Part shown: one piece after another, positions 42,192-50,734 of the stretch
Numbering within the stretch: position 1 is the stretch's first letter
Layout of the letters: every line of letters begins with the position of its first letter
Assembly: GCA_042408355.1 (NCBI GenBank)
Contig: JBHORD010000016.1
Location: 1-64,000 of the forward strand
Length of the DNA: 64,000 bases
Reading direction: 5' to 3'
From: Fen-1038 sp042408355
GTDB taxonomy: Bacteria > Chloroflexota > Anaerolineae > Anaerolineales > Villigracilaceae
The notes under the pieces: model-generated
What the model was told of the DNA's origin: nothing
Seen by the model: only the letters and a program-made list of their open reading frames with translations
Databases searched by the model: none
Translations under genes and position numbers: made by a program

Positions 42192-42992
42192 ATGGATGAA
42201 CTTGTTTTTCTAAAACTTGGCGGGTCACTCATCACAGACAAGACTCAACCCTACACGGTTCGACGCGGCAAATTAGCAGAACTTGCGAAGGAAATCAAAT
42301 CGGCTCTTAGGCGAACGCCCGGACTACGTCTCGTGATCGGGCACGGCTCCGGCTCCTTCGGACATTACGCCGTCAAAGAACATTACCCAAATTTAGAAAT
42401 ACGCAATAAAAATGACTGGCTTGGATTCAATGAAGTGTGGTATCGCGCCTCGCAATTGAATCGTTATGCGATTGAAGCCCTGCACGATGCAGGCATCCCC
42501 GCGATGGCAATTCAGCCTTCGGCCTCGGTCATTTCGAGAAACGGCGCGGTGGAGCATTGGGATTTATCGCCGCTCAAAGCCGCGCTGGAAGCGGGAATTG
42601 TACCGGTCATCTTCGGCGACATGACGTTCGATACCGTCAAAGGCGGGACGGTCCTTTCGACGGAAGTATTGATGTTTTACCTCGCGCAACAACTCCGGCC
42701 GCGGCGGATTTTGCTCGCCGGCCTCGAAGCCGCGGTCTGGGCTGATTTTCCGGCGCGCCGCCAGCGGGTCGAGAAAGTGACGCCCCAAAATTATGACGCG
42801 GTGGCCGGCAAAATCGGCGGCTCGCACGGCACGGATGTCACCGGCGGCATGAAGTCGAAAGTCGAAGAAATGCTGCGGCTGGTCCAGACCATTCCACAAA
42901 TGACCGTACAAATTTTTTCGGGCGAAGAGTCGGGCAATGTCGAAAGCGCATTGAACGGCATTGCGCTTGGAACATTGATCACGCGTGATTAA
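42192..42992 (+). CDS. Isopentenyl phosphate kinase
   Basis: Phosphorylates isopentenyl phosphate to isopentenyl diphosphate in the alternative mevalonate pathway. It belongs to the amino acid kinase family, with KLGGSLITDKTQPYTVRR at the start (Lys phosphate-binding) and the hallmark VIGHGSGSFGHYAVKE with the catalytic His near residue 59. VIFGDMTFD and KVTPQNYDAVAGKIGGSHGTDVTGGM (shown in part) follow. The 266-residue length fits. This enzyme is common in archaea and known in Chloroflexota among bacteria, so it supports the taxonomic reading. Other mevalonate genes are not in the window. Confidence 0.92.
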   Translation: MDELVFLKLGGSLITDKTQPYTVRRGKLAELAKEIKSALRRTPGLRLVIGHGSGSFGHYAVKEHYPNLEIRNKNDWLGFNEVWYRASQLNRYAIEALHDAGIPAMAIQPSASVISRNGAVEHWDLSPLKAALEAGIVPVIFGDMTFDTVKGGTVLSTEVLMFYLAQQLRPRRILLAGLEAAVWADFPARRQRVEKVTPQNYDAVAGKIGGSHGTDVTGGMKSKVEEMLRLVQTIPQMTVQIFSGEESGNVESALNGIALGTLITRD

Positions 42993-43033
42993 TTCGTGAC
43001 GGAAGTCTATTGTCAAAACCGTTAAAATTTTTG

Positions 43034-43130
43034 ATAATAACTGATGTATGCAGTTTTCCCGTAATGAGACCTTCTGTCGTCTGAAAATGGGAGATACATC
43101 TCGCGCTACGGCGTGAGATGAGATAATAAC
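43034..43130. repeat. Dispersed MITE-like palindromic repeat, copy C
   Basis: It begins GATAATAACTGATGTATGCAG and ends with ATCTCGCGCTACGGCGTGAG plus GATAATAAC. It aligns along its length with copy B read on the minus strand (30747-30848), with scattered substitutions. It fills the gap between the isopentenyl phosphate kinase gene and fhs. Confidence 0.65.
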
Positions 43131-43155
43131 ACAGAACCCATACAAAGGAGCAAAT

Positions 43156-45129
43156 ATGGCCACGAAAGCAAAGCCAAGAGTCAAGCAGACTGCAAAGAAA
43201 GCCGCGAAAAAAGCAATCGTTAAGAAAGCCGCCGCAAGGTTCGTACCGACCAAACTCAAACTGCGCCGTCCCGTTCCATCGGATATCGAGATCGCGCAGG
43301 AAGCCAAGTTGAAGCCCATTTTGCAGGTGGCGCAGGAACTCGGTATTCGTCCCGATGAACTCGAACTCTATGGGCCGTATAAAGCCAAAATCAAGCTCGA
43401 AATTCTCGAACGTTTGAAGAATCGGCCGGATGGAAAATATATTGACGTGACTGCCATCACGCCCACGCCGCTTGGCGAGGGCAAGACCACGACCACGGTT
43501 GGACTTTCGCAGGCGCTCGGCGCGCATTTGGGAAAGAAAGTCATCACCTGCATCCGCCAGCCCTCCCAGGGGCCAACGTTTGGAATCAAAGGCGGCGCGG
43601 CGGGCGGCGGATATTCGCAAATCATCCCGATGGAAGATTTCAATCTGCATTTGACCGGCGACATACACGCCATTACCGCCGCGCACAACCTGGTAGCGGC
43701 CGCGCTCGACGCGCGTATGTTCCATGAAGCCCAGCAGGACGATGCCAAGCTGTTCGACGCGCTGTGCCCGCCCGATAAAGAAGGCAAACGCAGGTTTTCT
43801 CCAACGATGCTGCGCCGCTTAAAAAAACTTGGCATTGACAAAACCAATCCCGACGATCTGACGCCCGAAGAGCGCAGCCGCTTCGTCCGCCTCGATATTG
43901 ACCCGGCCACGATTACCTGGCGGCGCGTAATTGACGTCAACGACCGAATGCTGCGTGAGATCGAAATCGGCCTCGGGCCGGAAGAAAAAGGATTCACGCG
44001 CCGCTCCGGTTATGACATCACAGTAGCGAGCGAAATCATGGCCATCCTTGCGCTGACGACGAGTCTCGAAGATATGCGCGAGCGGTTTGGCAAGATGGTG
44101 GTCGCCACAAACAAACGCGGCGAGGCTGTGACCGTCGAGGACCTGGGCGTAGCCGGCGCGGTGACTGTGCTGATGAAGGACGCCATCAAACCCAACATGA
44201 TGCAGACGCTCGAAGGCACGCCCGCTTTCGTCCACGCGGGACCCTTTGCCAACATCGCGCACGGAAACAGCTCGATCCTTGCCGACAAGATCGCGCTCAA
44301 ACTCGCCGATTACGTTGTAACCGAATCCGGCTTCGGCGCGGACATCGGCATGGAGAAATTCTTCGACATCAAATGCCGTTACAGCGGACTCATCCCGCAG
44401 GTTGTGGTGATGGTTGCAACAGTGCGCGCTTTGAAGATGCACGGCGGCGGGCCAAAAGTGGTTGCAGGCAAACCGCTGGCATCGGACTACACAGACGAGA
44501 ATCTCGATCTGCTCCGCAAAGGTTTGCCAAACCTCGAACGACATATCCAAAACGCGCTCAAGTATGGCGTCAATGTTGTGGTAGCAGTCAATTCATTCGC
44601 AACCGATACGCCTGCCGAGGTGGAGTTGATTCGCAAGTCCGCCCTGGAATTCGGTGCGATGGACGCGGTCGTTTCCACGCATTGGGCGGATGGCGGCAAA
44701 GGCGCGCTCAAACTGGCAGAAGCCGTGGTCAAAGCCGCAGAAAAACCGAGTAAATTCCAGTTCCTTTATCCGCTCGAAAAAAGCATCAAGGAAAAAATTG
44801 AGACCATCGCGAAGGAAATCTATCGCGCAGACGGCGTGGATTACAGCCCCGAGGCTGAAGAGCAAATCGCGCGCTACACGCGGCTTGGCTTCGACAAACT
44901 GCCGATCTGCATGGCAAAGACTCACTTGTCCTTCACGGCAGACGCCGCCATCAAGGGCGCGCCGACCGGCTTCCGAATCCTCGTGCGCGAAGTCCGCGCG
45001 TCTGTCGGCGCGGGATTCATCTATCCGTTGCTCGGCAAGATGAGCACCATGCCCGGCTTGCCGACGCGTCCGGTGTTCTATGACGTGGATTTGGATTTGA
45101 AGACAGGAAAAGTGGTTGGATTGTTCTAA
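43156..45129 (+). CDS. fhs: Formate--tetrahydrofolate ligase with Lys/Ala-rich N-terminal extension
   Basis: ATP-dependent formation of 10-formyl-THF from formate and THF. The core starts SDIEIAQEAKLKPI near residue 39 and contains the nucleotide loop TPTPLGEGKTTTTVGLSQAL, RQPSQGPTFGIKGGAAGGG and the C-terminal GTMPGLPTRPxF-like STMPGLPTRPVFYDVD. The first 38 residues are an unusual extension rich in Lys and Ala (KAKPRVKQTAKKAAKKA). The start is firm: AAAGGAG lies 5 nt before ATG 43156, inside the extended frame. A perfect terminator follows. It works with FolD (26248). Confidence 0.96.
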   Translation: MATKAKPRVKQTAKKAAKKAIVKKAAARFVPTKLKLRRPVPSDIEIAQEAKLKPILQVAQELGIRPDELELYGPYKAKIKLEILERLKNRPDGKYIDVTAITPTPLGEGKTTTTVGLSQALGAHLGKKVITCIRQPSQGPTFGIKGGAAGGGYSQIIPMEDFNLHLTGDIHAITAAHNLVAAALDARMFHEAQQDDAKLFDALCPPDKEGKRRFSPTMLRRLKKLGIDKTNPDDLTPEERSRFVRLDIDPATITWRRVIDVNDRMLREIEIGLGPEEKGFTRRSGYDITVASEIMAILALTTSLEDMRERFGKMVVATNKRGEAVTVEDLGVAGAVTVLMKDAIKPNMMQTLEGTPAFVHAGPFANIAHGNSSILADKIALKLADYVVTESGFGADIGMEKFFDIKCRYSGLIPQVVVMVATVRALKMHGGGPKVVAGKPLASDYTDENLDLLRKGLPNLERHIQNALKYGVNVVVAVNSFATDTPAEVELIRKSALEFGAMDAVVSTHWADGGKGALKLAEAVVKAAEKPSKFQFLYPLEKSIKEKIETIAKEIYRADGVDYSPEAEEQIARYTRLGFDKLPICMAKTHLSFTADAAIKGAPTGFRILVREVRASVGAGFIYPLLGKMSTMPGLPTRPVFYDVDLDLKTGKVVGLF

Positions 45130-45154
45130 GTTGGTTGAAGAGAGTCGGAAGGCT

Positions 45155-45189
45155 GAAGGTTGGAAGGCTTCCTTCCAACCTTCTTTTTT
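45155..45189 (+). terminator. Intrinsic terminator of fhs
   Basis: GAAGGTTGGAAGG, loop CTT, CCTTCCAACCTTC (13-bp perfect stem), then TTTTTT. Confidence 0.92.
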
Positions 45190-45282
45190 CCCAAAACAGC
45201 CGCCGTTAAATTTCCAACGCAAATGCCGTACAAATGAGGCGTTTTTTAGCAGACATTGGCGCAATGTGCGTTCGGATATTGG

Positions 45283-46860
45283 TCACGGCGATTTGGCTTG
45301 TACGTAATAAATCTGTCCCGTCTTATCCTGATAGATCAACTTCAAATTCGCAATCGCCGCCACTTCATCCGGCGGGGCGACGAAGTGATATTGATTCGGC
45401 GTGAAGAAAATAACGTAACCGCTTTCAGGCGGCCAATGGGGATAATATTTTTGAAGCCCCGCAATACGCTGGCCGCGCGGCAGGCCGGGATCTTCGAACG
45501 GCAATTCGGAGGTCGGATGCTGGAAGATAAACCAGACGATGCCTACATAGTTGGTATAGACCCTCGCTGAGGGTTCAGCCGCCAAAATCGGTTCCGCCGC
45601 TTTGACCACGCTCATCTCGCGGTAAAGCGACGAATTTGCGACGTTGTAATTGGTCGGCTCGCCCATTGTCACTGCGAGGCGGAGATATTCTTGTATGCTG
45701 TAAATTGGATACACAAACCACAATGCAACGGCGGCGATCAATCCAAAAGAAACAAAGCGGCGGCTAAAGTCGAAATGGCTGAAGACAAGTTTATCCAGCG
45801 TGAGAAATAAAAACGCCAATACAACCGGAAGAAGGATCACGTAATATCGGTCGGATGTCAAATCGAGATGGTCGGCAGTAACGACCGCAAACGCCACCAC
45901 GAAATAATAAACCGTTGAAAAAAGAAGGGCGGGCCAAACCAGCGGATCAGCCAACGATTCGAGCCAGTTCGTCCAGTTTGATTTTTTATTGAGCAGAATC
46001 AAAGCCAACGCAAACGCGCTGAGCGGAATCCATGGACGCAGGACAACTTCGTCGAGAATGCCGGCGCGCGGAATAAACCACCAGAGAATCTTCGTCAGCG
46101 AAAGGCTGATATTCTCAAGCGGCAGCATTGCGCTCGGATCGCGCGGACCGAAAAATGTTCCACTGACGGCGTAATTGTGCAACACCATCCACGCCAGAAT
46201 CGGCAGAATAGCCGCCAGGATCGGCAAAGCCGCGCGCCAAACCCCGCGCAGTTGTTCTTTGTACAAAACAACCAGCCCGGCCGCGCCGATCAACACCACG
46301 CCGAGATAACGCTGGAGCGTCGCCAGCCCGGCCATGAGGAACATCAACCACAAGGCGCGGCGCGAGGCGTTCGTCAGATATTTTGCGGCGGCGAAGAAAA
46401 AGATCATCATAAAGGTGACGAACAACGGCTCGGAGGCGACGTTTGCATAAAGGCGCAACGTGGAACGCGAGAGCAAAATCATCAACGCTCCGACGAACGC
46501 ATAAGCCGGTCTGTCCCTGAAGATCGAGAAAAGAAACCAGCCCATGATCCAGACATTGACTGCATAAAGTAAAATGTTGAGATACCAGCCCGATTGAAAG
46601 ACCGTCCATTTGGTGAGCAGACTCAAACCGGCCAGCAGGAGCGGGTACAACGGTGGCCAGAGCAGGAACGGCGCGCCGGTCAAATCCACGAAGCCCCTGC
46701 CCGCCAGCAGATTTTCCGCAGTTGAAAGATTCCGCACCGCGTCCGACGAAACGCCCGCGCCGTATTTCGATGTGGCGATTGAGACGAATATCATTCCGAT
46801 GGCGGCAAGAATCGAAAGATAAATTTTAAATTTGGTTTCGATGGATGCGTTTTCCAACAC
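45283..46860 (-). CDS. GT-C fold (family 39-like) membrane glycosyltransferase
   Basis: A 525-residue polytopic protein with at least ten hydrophobic helices. The first loop after helix 1 reads SSDAVRNLSTAENLLAGRGF, with the acidic residue typical of GT-C catalysis, and NVASEPLFVTFMMIFFF follows as in PMT/ArnT-like proteins. It would transfer sugars from polyprenyl phosphate carriers outside the membrane. The C-terminal soluble part (from about 430) is of unknown fold. The start is TTG 46860, 8 nt from a TATAAT shared with the divergent amidase gene. Confidence 0.82.
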   Translation of the reverse strand: MLENASIETKFKIYLSILAAIGMIFVSIATSKYGAGVSSDAVRNLSTAENLLAGRGFVDLTGAPFLLWPPLYPLLLAGLSLLTKWTVFQSGWYLNILLYAVNVWIMGWFLFSIFRDRPAYAFVGALMILLSRSTLRLYANVASEPLFVTFMMIFFFAAAKYLTNASRRALWLMFLMAGLATLQRYLGVVLIGAAGLVVLYKEQLRGVWRAALPILAAILPILAWMVLHNYAVSGTFFGPRDPSAMLPLENISLSLTKILWWFIPRAGILDEVVLRPWIPLSAFALALILLNKKSNWTNWLESLADPLVWPALLFSTVYYFVVAFAVVTADHLDLTSDRYYVILLPVVLAFLFLTLDKLVFSHFDFSRRFVSFGLIAAVALWFVYPIYSIQEYLRLAVTMGEPTNYNVANSSLYREMSVVKAAEPILAAEPSARVYTNYVGIVWFIFQHPTSELPFEDPGLPRGQRIAGLQKYYPHWPPESGYVIFFTPNQYHFVAPPDEVAAIANLKLIYQDKTGQIYYVQAKSP

Positions 46861-46868
46861 GAGGCGAC

Positions 46869-46876
46869 ATTATAAT
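46869..46876. promoter_or_regulatory. Palindromic bidirectional -10 box
   Basis: ATTATAAT reads as TATAAT on both strands: plus 46871-46876, minus 46874-46869. It lies 7 nt from ATG 46884 (+) and 8 nt from TTG 46860 (-). The two divergent genes are only 23 bp apart and both transcripts would be leaderless. Confidence 0.5.
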
Positions 46877-46883
46877 AGAAACC

Positions 46884-48275
46884 ATGCCCACCTCCAACTT
46901 TCTATCCATTGAAGAAGCCCATGCCGCGATGCGGGAAGGAAAGCTTTCGCCTCGCGCGTTGACTGAAGCCTGTTACCGTCAAATCGAGCGTCTCAACCCG
47001 GCGCTGAACGCCTTCATCACAATTTGCGATAACGTCATTGCGGGCGAAGCGAAGCAATCGTCTCCTCAAGAGGCGATTGCCGCAACGGCGCTTGAAAACA
47101 TTCCAATTGCAATCAAAGATTTATTCGAAACCAAAGGCCTCAGGACAACCGCCGGATCCATTTTCTTCAAAGATTACATTCCAGACGAAGATGCGGTTGC
47201 CGTTCAAAAAGTCAAAGCCGCGGGCGCGGTGGTGATGGGAAAAACCAATACACATGAAATCGCACTCGGCGTGACGACGGTCAATCCGCATTTCGGCGCG
47301 TGCCGCAATCCATGGGATACGGCGCGCATCGCTGGCGGCTCATCGGGCGGATCGGCGGCGGCGGTCGCAAGCGGGATGAGCACCGTCGCGCTTGGCACGG
47401 ACACCGGAGGTTCGATCCGCATCCCGGCTTCGTTGTGCGGAGTTGTCGGTTTGAAGCCGACCTTTGGACGCGTGAGCACGCGCGGCGTTTTTCCGCTTTC
47501 GTGGAATCTCGATCATGTGGGTCCGCTGACGCGCAATGTGCGCGACGCCGCGCTTGTTTTGCAAGTCCTTGCGGGCTATGACGCCGACGATCCGGCGTCG
47601 GCGAATATGGCAGTGGATGATTATTTGTCAAATATCGAAGATGGAATCAAAGGCTGGCGCGTCGCTCATGCAATCGGCAAGTTTTTTGACGAGGCCGACG
47701 CTGAAGTCCTCGACGCGGTTCAAGACGCGGCGGAAGTTTTCGAAAGGCTCGGAGCAAAAATCGAAGATGTTGAAATGTCATTTCTGCGCGAGGCCGCGCT
47801 TGCCAACAGCCTGATGACGCAGGCCGACGGGGCCGCGTATCATCGCGAACGGCTGGCAGAGCGCCCGGACGGATTTGGCGCGGATGTGCGTCAAAGGCTG
47901 GAGACGGGGCGCAACTATACATCCACAGAATATATTTTGGCGCGGCGTGCCCAGGCGGAAATGATTCGCCGACTCGGCCAATTTTTCGATTCGTATGACA
48001 TTTTGATCCTGCCGACCACGCCAATTACCGCGCCGTTCATCGAAGGCAATGATGCGGTCGAGCAGGCGCGGCGTCTGACGCGTTTCACCGCGCCGTTCAA
48101 CCTGACGGGACTGCCTGCCATTACGATCCCATGCGGCTACGACCAACATGGTTTGCCGATGGGCCTGCAAATCGTATCGAAGGCATGGGGAGAATCATTG
48201 GTCTTGCGCGCCGCGCGCAGTTACGAGCGTGAAACCGGTTGGGGAACGCGCCGCCCGCCGCTCGTTAAGGAATGA
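46884..48275 (+). CDS. Amidase-signature enzyme (GatA-like)
   Basis: Hydrolyses an amide, or acts in Glu-tRNA(Gln) amidation if it is GatA. The Ser-cisSer-Lys triad is visible: Lys in IAIKDLFETKG near residue 77, the Gly/Ser-rich AGGSSGGSAAAVASGM, and GTDTGGSIRIPASLCG with the nucleophile. The roughly 463-residue length suits both. I chose ATG 46884; an in-frame start 13 codons earlier would lie beyond the promoter. No gatB or gatC is adjacent, so a stand-alone amidase is slightly favoured. Confidence 0.88.
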   Translation: MPTSNFLSIEEAHAAMREGKLSPRALTEACYRQIERLNPALNAFITICDNVIAGEAKQSSPQEAIAATALENIPIAIKDLFETKGLRTTAGSIFFKDYIPDEDAVAVQKVKAAGAVVMGKTNTHEIALGVTTVNPHFGACRNPWDTARIAGGSSGGSAAAVASGMSTVALGTDTGGSIRIPASLCGVVGLKPTFGRVSTRGVFPLSWNLDHVGPLTRNVRDAALVLQVLAGYDADDPASANMAVDDYLSNIEDGIKGWRVAHAIGKFFDEADAEVLDAVQDAAEVFERLGAKIEDVEMSFLREAALANSLMTQADGAAYHRERLAERPDGFGADVRQRLETGRNYTSTEYILARRAQAEMIRRLGQFFDSYDILILPTTPITAPFIEGNDAVEQARRLTRFTAPFNLTGLPAITIPCGYDQHGLPMGLQIVSKAWGESLVLRAARSYERETGWGTRRPPLVKE

Positions 48276-48382
48276 AGCGGCTCTGCATTCGATACCTTCA
48301 AAAATAATCCCGCCGTTTTTAACGAGAAAACCTTTCGTGTCCGCTTTTCGGAGTTCAGTTCATCATAGAGGCTGTATCTTTT

Positions 48383-50146
48383 TTATGGATTGGATTTTAT
48401 CAGCGAGCAAGTGCTCGTCTGCCTGTCCCAGGTACAGCCGGGCGTTCGAATACAGACCGGCGCCTGAGTGATGCTCTTGCAATAATCAACCGGCTGACTG
48501 CACCTCAAGATGTTAATCTGCACCGTCACACAGCCGGGCGCGTTGGCGATCGCCTGAACTTGATTCGGCACGCAGGTGTTTTGTTTTGAATCGAAGGTAT
48601 AACCGACTGCACAGCCCGGATACGCACCGCCGGTATTTGCCTGACAGCATTGATACGTTGAATCATACGAATAGCCCGGCGCGCATCCCTGGAAGGTTTG
48701 AGCCGCCAGCGCGCTGTTATCAATGCCGTACGGCGCGTTCTGCGCACCGGAGGGCGGGACGCAGGCGCCATACTGACTGTCAAAATAAAGTCCGGTCGGG
48801 CATTGACCATTTTGATTCATGCCCAGGGCGCAAATCTTTTGATCGCCGCGCTGGACCAGGTTGTAACCTTGCGGACAACCCGATACATCAGGCTGAATCG
48901 TAATGGGCCGATACGTGCAGGTCCCGGTCGAAGAATTGAGCGTATATCCCGGATCGCAGGCGGGCGTCGCCCCGGTGGCGCCGGGCGAATTACTGCAGGA
49001 GGCATTGCATACAGTAATCTGGCCGCTCGAATCGTTTGGCCCGTTGCAGGTCAGCACACGCTGTCCATTGATGATGCCCTCCGTACAGCTATAACCTTTT
49101 GTATTTACTTGATAGGTTGCGCCCTGTGAAATGTTTACAGTTGCATACCCAGAACCTGCCTGGCAAAAATTACCGAGCACATTGGCTGTTGGCGATTGGC
49201 ACGTCCCTGTGCTGGGCGCGGAACCGAGCGGGATATATGACGCGGTTTGACAATACGGCGCGTACGTTTTCGGCTGACTCACCACACAGCGAAAACTCAA
49301 ATCATAGTGATGATACGCAGGCGCGCCGAAGTGACGCGTACCAGCCGGCGTTTGCGAAACATCGCTTTCAAAACTCGAGCCGCGGATGACGCGGTTCGTC
49401 CCGGAGGAGGGGCCGGTGGGATTCGCGTCGGGCATGCTGGCGTAGTAATTTTGATCGTAAAAATCATTGACCCATTGAAAGACGTTGCCAGCCATATCCA
49501 GCAATCCATATGGGCTGGCGCCCGACGCATAACTCGCAACGCTCGTCGCGTGGCCGGTACAGCCGGCGAAATTGAGCAGGCCGCAAGTGGGAGCATCGTT
49601 GCCCCACGGATATTTATTTCCCTGCGTCCCGCGGGCGGCTTTTTCCCATTGGGCTTCGGTTGGCAGTTGACCGCCGATCCATTTGCAGTAATTGGCTGCC
49701 ATGTCCCATGTCACACCCACAACGGGGTAATCTCTATAAGCTGGATTGGTGTAAACGGGTGTGCCAATTTCCTGCGCGGGAGGCGCGCAGTTGCCGGTCT
49801 TTACACATTGGGCGTACATCGCATTGGTAACATCGGTTTTGTAAATCCAATAGGCATCCAGCGATACGGTCTTTTGCGGCGCATCCTGCGCACCGGTGCC
49901 CATGATGAAATTCCCGGCGGGGATGTAAACGAGTTGACTCGCGTCGATCCAATTAATTGTCGCCCCCGATTGCGGACCGGCAAGCGCGACCGGCACAAGC
50001 GTTGGCGTCGTTGTCGGCGGAACGGATGTCGGCGCCGGCACAAGCGTCGCTGTGGGCGGAGCCGCTGTCGGGGTCGGAGTGGAGGCGGGCGCGCACGAAG
50101 CCAGGGTCAGCGCGCACGCCAGCAGAATCCAGTTAAGATGTTTCAT
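48383..50146 (-). CDS. FGE-sulfatase-fold lipoprotein with Cys-rich C-terminal half
   Basis: A 587-residue lipoprotein with lipobox LTLASCAP and then a Thr/Pro linker. An FGE-sulfatase domain follows (about 70-300): VYIPAGNFIMGTG, LPTEAQWEKAARG, KYPWGNDAP, YGLLDMAGNVFQWVNDFYD and LSFRCVV. The Cys pair used by true formylglycine-generating enzymes is missing, so a binding role is more likely than catalysis. The C-terminal half has Cys-rich repeats (CDPGYTLNSSTGTC, CAPGYSYDSTYQCCQ, CAVGYTFDSKQNTC). The start has AGGAGA 4-5 nt upstream. It is a paralogue of the upstream interrupted gene. Confidence 0.82.
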   Translation of the reverse strand: MKHLNWILLACALTLASCAPASTPTPTAAPPTATLVPAPTSVPPTTTPTLVPVALAGPQSGATINWIDASQLVYIPAGNFIMGTGAQDAPQKTVSLDAYWIYKTDVTNAMYAQCVKTGNCAPPAQEIGTPVYTNPAYRDYPVVGVTWDMAANYCKWIGGQLPTEAQWEKAARGTQGNKYPWGNDAPTCGLLNFAGCTGHATSVASYASGASPYGLLDMAGNVFQWVNDFYDQNYYASMPDANPTGPSSGTNRVIRGSSFESDVSQTPAGTRHFGAPAYHHYDLSFRCVVSQPKTYAPYCQTASYIPLGSAPSTGTCQSPTANVLGNFCQAGSGYATVNISQGATYQVNTKGYSCTEGIINGQRVLTCNGPNDSSGQITVCNASCSNSPGATGATPACDPGYTLNSSTGTCTYRPITIQPDVSGCPQGYNLVQRGDQKICALGMNQNGQCPTGLYFDSQYGACVPPSGAQNAPYGIDNSALAAQTFQGCAPGYSYDSTYQCCQANTGGAYPGCAVGYTFDSKQNTCVPNQVQAIANAPGCVTVQINILRCSQPVDYCKSITQAPVCIRTPGCTWDRQTSTCSLIKSNP

Positions 50147-50166
50147 TTGGTCTCCTGTCGCATAAA

Positions 50167-50172
50167 ATTATA
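50167..50172 (-). promoter_or_regulatory. -10 box of the FGE-fold lipoprotein gene
   Basis: TATAAT on the minus strand 20 nt before ATG 50146; the short leader carries AGGAGA. No good -35 box. Confidence 0.4.
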
Positions 50173-50251
50173 CACTCTACACCTTGCCCCCCGGTCACAA
50201 GCTCATTTGACGCTCATGTATCGAAACGCCGACGCAAATCGCGCTTCGACG

Positions 50252-50734
50252 TTAATGGGTTGGACACTTCACGCCAACGGAAATACATGTGCAAAGCGTG
50301 GAACAAAAAACCAGATTTCGTTCGCCGCAAATTTGATCGTTCAAATTACAGACGTTTGCGCAAACAGGAGGATTCACACTGACAAGCTGTGTCGGAACGC
50401 TCAAGGCGTTTTCGGCCGGCAGGCAGACATAATGCCCTTTGGTATCTTCGGTCATGACTGATCCGACCGGGCAAGAAGGATAATTCGCGCCGCCTCCCGA
50501 AACATTGACGCAACAATGATGTACCGGATCATAATATTCGTTGAAGGCGCACTCCAACCCCGTTGTGCGGCCTCCGATCCACTGGCAGATACCGGTGGAA
50601 GGATCAAGTTGATAATGAGCAGGACAGGTTGTATTTGCAATACCCGTGTATGTGCAATTCGAGGTCATGATGGCGGTGGAAGGATTCGTACATTTGAATT
50701 GCAGGGGATACGAACCCGGCGTGCCCGAAATCAA
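50252..50734 (-). pseudogene. C-terminal Cys-rich part of the second FGE-fold lipoprotein, after an in-frame stop
   Basis: A 160-codon stretch in exactly the same frame as the gene 50735-51772, separated from it only by TAA 50737-50735. It continues the Cys-rich style of the paralogue at 48383-50146: CPAHYQLDPSTGICQWIG, NEYYDPVHHCCVN and CSTLCTCISVG. A TTG directly follows the stop, but there is no ribosome site. It is therefore probably the untranslated tail of a broken gene, a restart by coupling, or an assembly error in one base. Confidence 0.6.

Noticed and set aside
49247..50461. 404-codon plus-strand open frame
   Set aside because: Antisense to the FGE-fold lipoprotein and the gap before it; Arg-rich and motif-free.
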